DNA of 37,770 nt from Rickettsiales bacterium (GTDB lineage Bacteria > Pseudomonadota > Alphaproteobacteria > Methylaequorales > Methylaequoraceae): assembly GCA_028407765.1 (NCBI GenBank), contig JAOOJU010000005.1, positions 1 through 37,770 of the forward strand. The letters run 5' to 3'. Below, in pieces: positions 27,348 to 35,669 of this stretch. A model generated the notes under the pieces. It worked only from the letters and a program-made list of their open reading frames with translations, ran no database searches and was not told the origin of the DNA. Each line of letters starts with the position of its first letter. Within the stretch, counting starts at the first letter, position 1. Position numbers and translations under genes: made by a program.

Positions 27348-28123
27348 TGATGAAAAAATCAGAAAAAAAAATTGCTTTCGTGGCTTCTGAAAGTGATGAG
27401 GCTCAAAAATCACTATTAATATTAAAGAAAAAATATGACTTTGTCACACCAAATTCAGCAGACGTAATTATTGCTCTAGGTGGCGATGGTACAGTTTTAG
27501 AAACGCTACATACTTTTCTCAAAAAAAGACTTCCGATTTATGGCATGAATCGTGGTCATATTGGTTTTTTAATGAATGAATATTCTGAAGAAAATTTAAT
27601 CGATAGAATTAATTTAGCCAATGCTACAAAATTATTTCCCCTAAAAATTAAAAGTTATCTAATAAATGGAGAAGTTGAAGAGAGTATAGCATTTAATGAC
27701 GTATCACTTATTCGTGATACCAGACAAATAGCAAAAATTTCCATTGAAGTAAACGGCATTAAAAAAATTGATCAATTACTCTGTGACGGTTGTCTGATAT
27801 CAACTCCTGCGGGAAGTTCTGCCTATAATCTTTCATTAAGAGGTCCAGTTGTCCCTGTTGATGCACAACTTCTAGCTCTGACACCTATTAGTCCCTACAG
27901 ACCGAGGCGTTGGAGAGGCGCATTACTTCCAAATACTGTTAAAATAACTTTAACTGGAATAGAAGTTAATAAGAGACCACTCAGGGCAGAGGCAGATTTT
28001 TTTGAAGTTAAAGCAATTAAAAAGCTTGAAATTGAATTAGATAAAAGTCAATACATAAATCTACTTTTTGATAAGGGGCACGACCTTGAAGAGAGAATCA
28101 TTAATGAACAATTCATATACTAA
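27347..28123 (+). CDS. nadK: NAD kinase
   Basis: Phosphorylates NAD to NADP. The 258 residues contain the catalytic GGDGT motif (IIALGGDGTVLET), GMNRGHIGFLMNEY, NDVSLIRDT and the conserved DGCLISTPAGSSAYNLSLRG. The ATG at 27347 overlaps the frame-corrected moaA stop; a second ATG follows directly at 27350. Expression probably depends on moaA transcription, since there is no gap for a separate promoter. Confidence 0.95.
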   Translation: MMKKSEKKIAFVASESDEAQKSLLILKKKYDFVTPNSADVIIALGGDGTVLETLHTFLKKRLPIYGMNRGHIGFLMNEYSEENLIDRINLANATKLFPLKIKSYLINGEVEESIAFNDVSLIRDTRQIAKISIEVNGIKKIDQLLCDGCLISTPAGSSAYNLSLRGPVVPVDAQLLALTPISPYRPRRWRGALLPNTVKITLTGIEVNKRPLRAEADFFEVKAIKKLEIELDKSQYINLLFDKGHDLEERIINEQFIY

Positions 28124-28126
28124 ATT

Positions 28127-29269
28127 ATGAAAATAGAAAAATTAATAGCAAAGTTAATTAGTTATAAAACAATAAGTGAAAGTGAAAATATTTCATTATT
28201 AAATTTTATTACTGAATATCTTGATAGCTATAATGTTTCATCTAAAATAATTAATAAAACGAACAATAGAGCAAATTTGTATGCTCGCTTGGGACCGAAT
28301 GTATCAGGTGGAATTATGTTTTCAGGACATACTGATGTTGTTCCAGTTGAAGGTCAAAAATGGAATAGTGACCCTTTTAAATTAAAAAAAAGTGGAGATA
28401 GACTCTACGGTCGAGGCACTTCAGATATGAAAAGTTTTATTGCAATAGTTTTATCTCTAGTTCCTGAAATTGTTAAATTAAATCTTAAACGTCCCATTGA
28501 TTTTATGTTTTCTTTTGACGAAGAAATCGGGTGTGTTGGAATACAAAAAGCTATCCCATTTATTGAAAAAATAAAATATAAACCAGCTTCTTGTATTGTT
28601 GGAGAACCAACTGAAATGAAAGTAATAAATCAACATAAAGGAAAAAAAAATTTTTTAGTTATTTTTAATGGAATAGAATCCCACTCCTCACTGGTTGATA
28701 AAGGAGTAAATACTATTAATTATGCTGCAAAATTTATTTGCTTTCTTAAATCAATTGAAGAAGAGTTAAAGAAAAGTGAGAATTTAGATAAAAGCTTTAG
28801 TCCACCATATACATCTATAAATGTTGGAATTATTGATGGTGGTATTGCACTAAATATTATCCCTAAAGAGTGTAAAGTTGAATTTGAAATAAGAGACTTA
28901 CCAAATACAGATTCAAAAGAAATAATCACAAAGATCAAAAAATTTCTATTTTCTAATTTGGAAAAAGAAATGAAAAAAGAAAATAAAGCTTGCTCCATAA
29001 GTTTTCATGTCACCAATAATTTTCCCCCACTTAAAACTAATCAAACAGATTCTCTCATAAATTTATGCTTAAGATCTTTAAACTCTAATAACATTGGCTC
29101 AGTTAGTTTTGGAACTGAAGCAGGAGTTTTTGATAAAATTGGAATTGAAACTATTGTTTGTGGCCCAGGAAGCATAAATCAAGCTCATAAACCGGATGAA
29201 TATATCACCAAAAATCAAATTCAGAAATGTGAGGTATTTCTTAAAAAAATTATAAAAACTTTGTGCTGA
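28127..29269 (+). CDS. argE: acetylornithine deacetylase (ArgE type)
   Basis: M20-family zinc hydrolase of 380 residues that most resembles the alphaproteobacterial acetylornithine deacetylase group, releasing ornithine from N-acetylornithine for arginine synthesis. Metal and catalytic features are MFSGHTDVVPVEG, GRGTSDMKSF, SFDEEIGCVG, VGEPTEM and the C-terminal GPGSINQAHKPDEYI. It starts three bases after nadK and ends four bases before queA. A DapE-like role is possible from family similarity, but the length and motif set fit ArgE better. Confidence 0.82.
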   Translation: MKIEKLIAKLISYKTISESENISLLNFITEYLDSYNVSSKIINKTNNRANLYARLGPNVSGGIMFSGHTDVVPVEGQKWNSDPFKLKKSGDRLYGRGTSDMKSFIAIVLSLVPEIVKLNLKRPIDFMFSFDEEIGCVGIQKAIPFIEKIKYKPASCIVGEPTEMKVINQHKGKKNFLVIFNGIESHSSLVDKGVNTINYAAKFICFLKSIEEELKKSENLDKSFSPPYTSINVGIIDGGIALNIIPKECKVEFEIRDLPNTDSKEIITKIKKFLFSNLEKEMKKENKACSISFHVTNNFPPLKTNQTDSLINLCLRSLNSNNIGSVSFGTEAGVFDKIGIETIVCGPGSINQAHKPDEYITKNQIQKCEVFLKKIIKTLC

Positions 29270-29273
29270 CTTT

Positions 29274-30302
29274 ATGCTTACAGAAAAATTTGATTTCAAA
29301 GTACCTGATAGTTTAATAGCACTTAAACCCTCTAGTCCAAGAGATTCTTCCAAACTAGTAGAAGTTTCAAAAAATTTTACCATACTCAGTTTTACTAATA
29401 TCTTAGATATCTTAAAAAAAGGTGATTGTTTAGTTCTAAATGATACCAAAGTTATACCAGCAAGATTAAAGGGGGTGTGTAATTCAAAAGAAGTTGAAAT
29501 CACACTAAATAAATTAATTATAATATCCTCAAAAATTATTTGGAGTGTATTTGTAAAACCATTAAAAAAAGTTAAAGATAATAGTACTATCAAATTTGGG
29601 GAGGGTTTCTTTGGAAAAATAAAAAAATCCGATAATCTCTTATTAATAGAGTTTAATTATTCACAAAAGAAGTTTGCCAGTCTAATCCATCGTTATGGCA
29701 CGCTCGCCTTACCACCTTATATTTCAAAAAAAAGATCTATTAAAAAAATTGATTACAAAAACTATCAAACTATATTTGCTACTAAAGAAGGTGCAATAGC
29801 TGCACCGACTGCAAGTCTACATTTTACAGAAAAGTTATTAAAAAAAATTATAAATAAAGGTATTAAAATTGTAATGGTTACTCTCCATATCAATGGAGGT
29901 ACATTTCTACCTATCAGAAAAAAGAATATTGATGAGCATGAAATGCATTTTGAATTTGGTGAGATTAGTAAAGATGCAGCTAAAATTATTAATGAGACCA
30001 GAAAAAAAGGATATAGATGTATAGCAGTTGGTACTACTGTTTTAAGGCTTCTAGAAACGGCTAAAAATAATACTGGTCAAATTTTTGAGTATCGTGGTGA
30101 AACAGACATCTTCATTAAACCGGGATGGGAAATTAATTCTATTGATGGCCTAATCACAAATTTTCATACCCCAAAATCAACACTTTTTATTTTAATCTGT
30201 GCTATGATTGGAACAAATAAAGCTAAAAAACTTTATAAATTTGCAATCCAAAATAATCTTAGATTTTTTTCCTATGGAGATGCATGTTTATTATGGAAAT
30301 AA
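29274..30302 (+). CDS. queA: S-adenosylmethionine:tRNA ribosyltransferase-isomerase
   Basis: Moves the ribosyl part of SAM onto preQ1-modified tRNA to make epoxyqueuosine. The 342 residues show the family start FDFKVPDSLIALKPSSPRDSS, LNDTKVIPARLKG, the YQTIFATKEGAIAAPTASLH block, TLHINGGTF, DEHEMHFEFG and the C-terminal GLITNFHTPKSTL. It is the first gene of the queA-tgt-queF unit, with three-base spacing to tgt. A 164-residue antisense ORF over it is a shadow. Confidence 0.96.
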   Translation: MLTEKFDFKVPDSLIALKPSSPRDSSKLVEVSKNFTILSFTNILDILKKGDCLVLNDTKVIPARLKGVCNSKEVEITLNKLIIISSKIIWSVFVKPLKKVKDNSTIKFGEGFFGKIKKSDNLLLIEFNYSQKKFASLIHRYGTLALPPYISKKRSIKKIDYKNYQTIFATKEGAIAAPTASLHFTEKLLKKIINKGIKIVMVTLHINGGTFLPIRKKNIDEHEMHFEFGEISKDAAKIINETRKKGYRCIAVGTTVLRLLETAKNNTGQIFEYRGETDIFIKPGWEINSIDGLITNFHTPKSTLFILICAMIGTNKAKKLYKFAIQNNLRFFSYGDACLLWK

Positions 30303-30305
30303 ATA

Positions 30306-31427
30306 TTGAAAAATAATTTCTTTAAATTAATCAATCAAGATGGTAGAGCCAGAACAGGTTTGCTTAAAACCAAACATGGAGAAGTAGAAACACCTGTTTT
30401 CATGCCGGTTGGGACATTGGGAACCGTAAAAGGAGTTTTTCCCAGAGATTTATTAGATATTGGTGTTCAAATTATTCTTGGAAATACTTACCACTTAATG
30501 TTAAGGCCAGGTGAAAAACTCATAAGTGAAATGGGTGGACTACAAAAATTCATGAATTGGAACAAACCTATATTAACGGACTCAGGAGGGTTTCAAATTT
30601 GGTCTTTATCGAAGTTAAGAACAATTGATCGAGATGGAGTTACTTTTAATTCTCACATTGACGGAAAAAAATATAGATTAACCCCAGAAACTTCAATCAA
30701 AATTCAAGAAAAACTAAATGCAAATATAACAATGGTACTAGATGAATGTACTACTCATCCTTCAACTCATACGGAATCCAGTGGATCTTTGAATCTAAGC
30801 TTAAATTGGGCAAAAAAATGTAAAAAAATATATAAAGAAAGAAATGGTTTTGGTCTGTTTTCTATAGTTCAGGGTGGAATGTATAAAGATCTTAGAAAAA
30901 AAAGTTGCGAAAATCTAATTGATATGGACTTTGACGGATATGCTATTGGTGGTTTATCTGTAGGAGAAAAACATTCTGAAATGATAGATATAGTTAAATT
31001 CACAACAAACTACTTACCTATTGAAAAGCCACGTTATTTGATGGGAGTAGGGAGACCTATAGATATTCTTAAATCTGTAGAAAAAGGTATAGATATGTTT
31101 GACTGTGTATTACCAACAAGATTTGGAAGAAATGGTAGAGCATTTACCAAAGAAGGAGAATTGAATCTTAAAAACTCAAAATTTTCTTATGATGACAGAC
31201 CTCTTGATAATAATTTAAAATGTTTCGTATCAAAAGAATTTTCAAGAGCTTACATTCATCACTTAACAAAAACTAATGAAATTTTGTCCGCAATGATTTT
31301 AAGTTTACATAATATTGCATTTTATCAAAAAATGATGTCAGATATTAGAAATTCGATTAAAAATAAAAATTATAAAAAATTAATGCAATCATATTTAGAA
31401 ACTCATAGGTTTTATGAAAAAACTTAA
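30306..31427 (+). CDS. tgt: tRNA-guanine transglycosylase
   Basis: Exchanges guanine 34 of GUN-anticodon tRNAs for preQ1. The 373 residues begin at a TTG three bases after queA. The catalytic residues are seen in ILTDSGGFQIWSLSKL and MFDCVLPTRFGRNGRAF. The zinc site, normally C-x-C-x2-C followed by a His, reads LKCFVSKEFSRAYIHH: only Cys306 and the later His335 remain, while Leu304 and Ser309 replace the other two cysteines. The core looks intact, so activity without a normal structural zinc is plausible but unproven. Confidence 0.94.
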   Translation: MKNNFFKLINQDGRARTGLLKTKHGEVETPVFMPVGTLGTVKGVFPRDLLDIGVQIILGNTYHLMLRPGEKLISEMGGLQKFMNWNKPILTDSGGFQIWSLSKLRTIDRDGVTFNSHIDGKKYRLTPETSIKIQEKLNANITMVLDECTTHPSTHTESSGSLNLSLNWAKKCKKIYKERNGFGLFSIVQGGMYKDLRKKSCENLIDMDFDGYAIGGLSVGEKHSEMIDIVKFTTNYLPIEKPRYLMGVGRPIDILKSVEKGIDMFDCVLPTRFGRNGRAFTKEGELNLKNSKFSYDDRPLDNNLKCFVSKEFSRAYIHHLTKTNEILSAMILSLHNIAFYQKMMSDIRNSIKNKNYKKLMQSYLETHRFYEKT

Positions 31428-31860
31428 CCAACTTGGAAAAAAATCAAAAATATTGAATGACCCTAAGAAAGTAGTCTTAGACACAGTAGAAAATCCTAAT
31501 AAAAAACTTAAATATGTTATCAGATTATCCTCACCAGAATTTACAAGTATCTGTCCTTTAACCGGACAACCAGATTTTGGAAATATTATTATAGACTATA
31601 TTCCAAAAGAATTGATAGTTGAAAGTAAGTCTTTTAAACTTTTTCTACATTCTTTCAGAAATCATGGAGCCTTTCATGAAGAATGTACTATTATGATTGC
31701 AACAAAAGTTATTGAGGCATTAAATCCTCTTTGGTTAAGAATTGGGGGCTTCTGGAATCCCAGAGGTGGTATACCCATAGATATATTTTATCAAACTGCA
31801 AAAAAACCTGCTGATATCTGGTTGGAAGATTATGAAATAAGAAATTATAAGGGAAGGTAG
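31414..31860 (+). CDS. queF: NADPH-dependent 7-cyano-7-deazaguanine reductase (type I QueF)
   Basis: Reduces preQ0 to preQ1, the substrate of Tgt. The 148 residues are the short unimodular form. The catalytic Cys and Asp lie in FTSICPLTGQPDF, and the family NADPH motif ESKSFKLFLHSFRNHG and the substrate-binding FHEE are intact. The ATG overlaps tgt by 14 bases, so translation is coupled. The 3' end faces queD with three bases between the stops. Confidence 0.96.
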   Translation: MKKLNQLGKKSKILNDPKKVVLDTVENPNKKLKYVIRLSSPEFTSICPLTGQPDFGNIIIDYIPKELIVESKSFKLFLHSFRNHGAFHEECTIMIATKVIEALNPLWLRIGGFWNPRGGIPIDIFYQTAKKPADIWLEDYEIRNYKGR

Positions 31861-31863
31861 AAA

Positions 31864-32220
31864 TCATTCACCTTTATAAACACAACCACCAATCCTCGGT
31901 CGATTAATTTCAATTTGTTCTAGGTTTTTAACTTTACTTTTTAAATTTTCCCAAAACCATTTGGCTATATTTTCGCTCGTCGGATTTTCTAGACCACTAA
32001 TATCATTTAATAAATTATGGTCAATTTTTTTTAAAAGAGGTTTAACGTAAATATCAATTTTTTCAAGATCCATTACCCATCCCTTTTTCTTTTTCTGTTT
32101 GCCATTAAGGAATATTGTGATCTCATAGCTATGTCCATGCACTTTACTGTATTTATGATTTTTAGGGTGATTAAGCATAAAATGTGCAGTATCAAAATAA
32201 TATTTTTTATAGACAATCAT
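31864..32220 (-). CDS. queD: QueD-like 6-pyruvoyl-tetrahydropterin synthase homologue with altered active site
   Basis: Expected to make 6-carboxy-tetrahydropterin for queuosine synthesis. The 118 residues align throughout with E. coli QueD. The zinc histidines are kept (His13 and HGH at 28-30), as are the Asp-His pair (KIDHNLLND) and LENPTSENIAKW. However, the catalytic Cys four residues before HGH is Tyr24 (HKYSKVHGH instead of HKC), and the conserved Glu of the ET motif near the C terminus is Arg107 (NRPRIGGCVYKGE). Either the mechanism or the substrate has changed. It lies two bases downstream of queE. Confidence 0.85.
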   Translation of the reverse strand: MIVYKKYYFDTAHFMLNHPKNHKYSKVHGHSYEITIFLNGKQKKKKGWVMDLEKIDIYVKPLLKKIDHNLLNDISGLENPTSENIAKWFWENLKSKVKNLEQIEINRPRIGGCVYKGE

Positions 32221-32222
32221 AT

Positions 32223-32855
32223 TTAACTAATATTTAGTGATTTATGTAATTGAAAACTTGGAAACCAGGGTTTATGTGACTTACAATAGTTGATAGTATT
32301 CCATATATTAATTTGTTTTCTACTATTATCCATTGGTTGTAAAAAAAAATATTTAAAATCTAGTTTTTTTAAAATATTAAGATCAAAGTTTTGTTGCGGA
32401 TATACAACTTTTAATTCATCTCCATTTAGAACCTCCCATTTAGATTTTTGCTTGGGGCTAACGCAAACCCAGTCAAAGTGAATGTTAAATCTTATTGTTC
32501 CATTTGTTTCCAATGAAACGAAATATCCTCTATGCTGAAGAGATTTCACAAGATTTTCATTAACTTGAAGCATTGGTTCACCACCTGTTAAAACAACAAA
32601 TTTTTCGTTAGTAAAAATTTTTTGACGCCAAATCTTATCAATTTTGTCTAATAAATTTTCAAGCGAGTAGGTTCCACCATTTTGACCACTTATTCCCAAA
32701 AAATCAGTATCACAAAACTGACATTGAGCATTTTCTCTATCTTTAAAGAGACCATTCCATAAATTACATCCTGTAAATCTAACAAAAACTGCTCTTTTTC
32801 CTGAAAAAAAACCCTCACCTTGTATAGAATTAAAAATTTCTTTTATAAAAAACAT
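32223..32855 (-). CDS. queE: 7-carboxy-7-deazaguanine synthase
   Basis: Radical SAM enzyme that contracts 6-carboxy-tetrahydropterin to 7-carboxy-7-deazaguanine. The 210 residues begin FFIKEIFNSIQGEGFFSGKR. The cluster motif has the long first spacing typical of one QueE subgroup, C-x14-C-x2-C, seen as TGCNLWNG to AQCQFC. The SAM motif is VVLTGGEPMLQ. It sits between queC (two-base gap) and queD (two-base gap) on the same strand. Confidence 0.94.
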   Translation of the reverse strand: MFFIKEIFNSIQGEGFFSGKRAVFVRFTGCNLWNGLFKDRENAQCQFCDTDFLGISGQNGGTYSLENLLDKIDKIWRQKIFTNEKFVVLTGGEPMLQVNENLVKSLQHRGYFVSLETNGTIRFNIHFDWVCVSPKQKSKWEVLNGDELKVVYPQQNFDLNILKKLDFKYFFLQPMDNSRKQINIWNTINYCKSHKPWFPSFQLHKSLNIS

Positions 32856-32857
32856 AA

Positions 32858-33535
32858 TTAATATCTATAACTTATCTTATCTTCAACCGAAGCATTTTCA
32901 AAACCTTTCTTTCTTAGAAGGCATGAGTCACATTTTCCACAACTCATTTTATTCATTGGATTATAGCAACTTGAAGTATTTTTAAAATCTACATTATTTT
33001 TTACACCCTCATGTATAATTTTTTCTTTGGTCATGTTAATCAAAGGAGTATGAATTTTAAATTTCTTGCCTAGTATACTTTTTTTTGTTGCAATATTTGC
33101 TAGCTTTTCAAATGCCCTAATAAAATTTGGTCTACAATCTGGATAACCTGAATAATCAATAGCATTTACTCCTAAAAAAATATCATCACATTTTAAAAAT
33201 TCTGCATAACCCAAAGCATATGATAGGAAAATGGTATTTCTAGCTGGAACATACGTTACAGGTATTTTATTGGGTATATTTTCAACATTTCTATTTTCTG
33301 GAACAGCTATATCATCTGTTAAAGAGGAACCACCAAAAAAATCTATTTTGAATATTTTGTGACCACTAGCTTTTTGAAGTTTTACTTGTCTCTTTGCATA
33401 AATTAATTCTCTGCTATGCCTTTGACCGTAATTAAATGAAATACAATATACATCAAATCTTTTTATAGCCATGGATAAAACAACAGAAGAATCAAGTCCA
33501 CCACTTAAAAGTACTACAGATTTTTTTTTTTTCAT
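32858..33535 (-). CDS. queC: 7-cyano-7-deazaguanine synthase
   Basis: ATP-dependent conversion of 7-carboxy-7-deazaguanine to preQ0. The 225 residues start with the PP-loop LLSGGLDSSV, followed by SFNYGQRHSREL and YVPARNTIFLSYALGYAE. The zinc site near the C terminus is intact (SSCYNP, SCGKCDSCLLRKKGF). It is the first gene of queC-queE-queD and divergent from queG over a 37-base gap. The first codons include a run of A residues giving four lysines. Confidence 0.96.
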   Translation of the reverse strand: MKKKKSVVLLSGGLDSSVVLSMAIKRFDVYCISFNYGQRHSRELIYAKRQVKLQKASGHKIFKIDFFGGSSLTDDIAVPENRNVENIPNKIPVTYVPARNTIFLSYALGYAEFLKCDDIFLGVNAIDYSGYPDCRPNFIRAFEKLANIATKKSILGKKFKIHTPLINMTKEKIIHEGVKNNVDFKNTSSCYNPMNKMSCGKCDSCLLRKKGFENASVEDKISYRY

Positions 33536-33572
33536 TAATTACTCTTTAGACATAATAAAGTAATACTTTTAT

Positions 33573-34691
33573 ATGAAAATAAATAAAAAAAAAAAATTAA
33601 TTATAGATAAATCTTTAGAGCTAGGTTTTAGCATAATTAAGTTTAGTCGTCCTAAAATTGAGGATCATATAAAAAGTAATTATAAAAAATTTCTAAATAA
33701 AAATTATCATGGTCAAATGAAGTGGATGGAGAGACATTTTAAAATAAAAAATAATCCTGAAAAACTATGGAAAGAAGTTAAAAGTATAATTATTCTTGGT
33801 AGTAACTACGCGCCCGAAAAAAACCCTTTAATTGATAATTCAAAGAAAAAAAACGCTAATATAAGTGTTTATGCAAGGAACAAGGATTATCATACTGTTA
33901 TTAAAAAAAAACTTAGAGTTTTAAAATCATGGTTATATGATGCACTACAAATAGATGCTAAATTATTTGTGGATACAGCACCAATATATGAAAAACCACT
34001 TGCTCAAGCATCCGGGATTGGTTGGCAAGGTAAACATACTAATATAGTTTCCAAGAAATACGGTTCATGGTTATTCTTAAGTGAAATCTTTTTACCAATT
34101 GAAATTGAAGAAGATTCTAAAGAAATCGATAATTGCGGTAGCTGCTCTAAATGTATAAATATTTGTCCAACTAATGCCTTCATTGACGATTATAAAATTG
34201 ATGCAAGAAAATGTATTTCTTATCTAACTATTGAGCATAAAGGTCCTTTCCCAATGTCACTAAGAAAAGAAATAGGAAACAAAGTTTATGGTTGCGATGA
34301 TTGCCTAGCTATTTGTCCATGGAATAAATTTTCCAATAAAACTGATCAAATAGACTTTATATCAAGAGAAAATCTGTTGAACCCCGAATTATCATATTTT
34401 TTAAAATTTGATAAAAAAATGTTTGATAAGGAGTTTTATGAATCACCAATTAAAAGAATAGGTTGGGTCAGCTTCATTAGAAATATTATAATTGCTTCAG
34501 GTAATAGTAAGGCTAGAGAATTAATTAAAGATTTAAAACCATTACTCCTCAATTCCAACCCTATAGTAAGAGGCAGTACAATTTGGGCATATGGTCAATT
34601 AGCAAACAAAAAAGAAAAGGATGAAATTAAAAAGAAATTCATAAATTATGAAAAAAATAGTTATGTATTATATGAATGGTCATTTTTTTAG
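33573..34691 (+). CDS. queG: epoxyqueuosine reductase
   Basis: Cobalamin-dependent iron-sulfur enzyme performing the last step of queuosine synthesis on tRNA. The 372 residues include KLFVDTAPIYEKPLAQASGI with the catalytic Asp, the GWQGKHTNIV segment, and two [4Fe-4S] motifs (CGSCSKCINICP and CDDCLAICPW). A C-terminal HEAT-like segment is at NPIVRGSTIWAYGQL. It completes the queuosine set. Its last four bases overlap the end of the facing proline iminopeptidase gene. Confidence 0.95.
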   Translation: MKINKKKKLIIDKSLELGFSIIKFSRPKIEDHIKSNYKKFLNKNYHGQMKWMERHFKIKNNPEKLWKEVKSIIILGSNYAPEKNPLIDNSKKKNANISVYARNKDYHTVIKKKLRVLKSWLYDALQIDAKLFVDTAPIYEKPLAQASGIGWQGKHTNIVSKKYGSWLFLSEIFLPIEIEEDSKEIDNCGSCSKCINICPTNAFIDDYKIDARKCISYLTIEHKGPFPMSLRKEIGNKVYGCDDCLAICPWNKFSNKTDQIDFISRENLLNPELSYFLKFDKKMFDKEFYESPIKRIGWVSFIRNIIIASGNSKARELIKDLKPLLLNSNPIVRGSTIWAYGQLANKKEKDEIKKKFINYEKNSYVLYEWSFF

Positions 34692-35638
34692 TAAGAAATA
34701 ATTTCTCTCAGAGCAATCGACAAATTCTCCATAATTCCTTGATCAGATGAAGAATGGCCTGCGGTATTGACTAATTTTATTTTTGATGTTTCCCATGACT
34801 CTCTCAGCCTGTAAGCATTAATAGGAGGACAAATTAAATCATATCTTCCTTGCACTATATATCCAGGTATATTTTTAAGTTTATTTGCATTATTAATAAT
34901 TTGGTCATCCTCCATGAAAAACCTATTTTTTATGTAATGTGTTTCCATGAACGGAGAGTTAGGTAATCCATGTCTTTTTTTTATCGAATCAATTTTTTCA
35001 AAATTATGAGAGTCAGGATTTATTTGCGACAAAATTCTTTCGTAATCATGCCAAACCCACGAATATATTTGTGTTTCGCTGCTATGAATTTTTTTAATAT
35101 AAGCTTTAATTGGATCGATTTTTTCACGCTCATCTAAGAAACTTAAAAATTGTTTATAAAGTTCTGGTGCAAATGTTTTGGGTCCATCTTTAAAAGCCCA
35201 ATCAATCTCCTTCATTGTTCCTAGAAAAACTGACCTCAATACAATCCCCAAAATATTTTTTGGATACTTTTGTGCATAACAAAGTGCTAAAGTAGCTCCC
35301 CATGAACCTCCTACTAATAAAAATTTTTTTATTTTAAGAAAATTTCTGATCAATTCTATATCAGAGACTAGGTGGGCAGTATCATTATTTTCCAAATTTC
35401 TCTCGGGTTTACTTTTACCACATCCTCTCTGATCAAATATGATAGACTTAAATATAGATGGATCAAATAAACTATGATGCTCACTTCTGCAATGACCACC
35501 TGGACCCCCATGTAAAAAAATTACTGGTATGCCGTTTTTTTTTCCATTAACCTCAATATATAACTTATTTCCATCTCCTGTATCAAGATGATACATTTCT
35601 GGAAGTGTAAGATGTGTATAAAAATTTTTATTTTTCAT
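34688..35638 (-). CDS. pip: proline iminopeptidase
   Basis: Alpha/beta hydrolase (peptidase family S33) releasing N-terminal proline from peptides. I start at the ATG at 35638 (316 residues, the family length). The track's 45-residue extension is hydrophobic and low in complexity, and it reads across the divergent gap. The oxyanion motif HGGPGG, nucleophile elbow GGSWGATLAL, DQRGCGKS, catalytic Asp in GRYDLICP and catalytic His in AGHSSSDQG are all present. An A16 run lies directly before the ATG. Confidence 0.92.
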   Translation of the reverse strand: MKNKNFYTHLTLPEMYHLDTGDGNKLYIEVNGKKNGIPVIFLHGGPGGHCRSEHHSLFDPSIFKSIIFDQRGCGKSKPERNLENNDTAHLVSDIELIRNFLKIKKFLLVGGSWGATLALCYAQKYPKNILGIVLRSVFLGTMKEIDWAFKDGPKTFAPELYKQFLSFLDEREKIDPIKAYIKKIHSSETQIYSWVWHDYERILSQINPDSHNFEKIDSIKKRHGLPNSPFMETHYIKNRFFMEDDQIINNANKLKNIPGYIVQGRYDLICPPINAYRLRESWETSKIKLVNTAGHSSSDQGIMENLSIALREIISY

Positions 35639-35654
35639 TTTTTTTTTTTTTTTT
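35639..35654. repeat. A16 homopolymer abutting the pip start codon
   Basis: Sixteen consecutive T on the plus strand, read as A16 immediately upstream of the pip ATG. It fills the place where a ribosome binding site would be, and no Shine-Dalgarno-like sequence is visible. It also lies in the 31-base divergent gap to the HExxH gene. Confidence 0.8.
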
Positions 35655-35669
35655 AATATATAGTAAATT

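Noticed and set aside
29099-29593. 164-residue minus-strand ORF over argE and queA
   Set aside because: It is fully antisense to two strongly recognised genes and has no recognisable domain; a shadow ORF.
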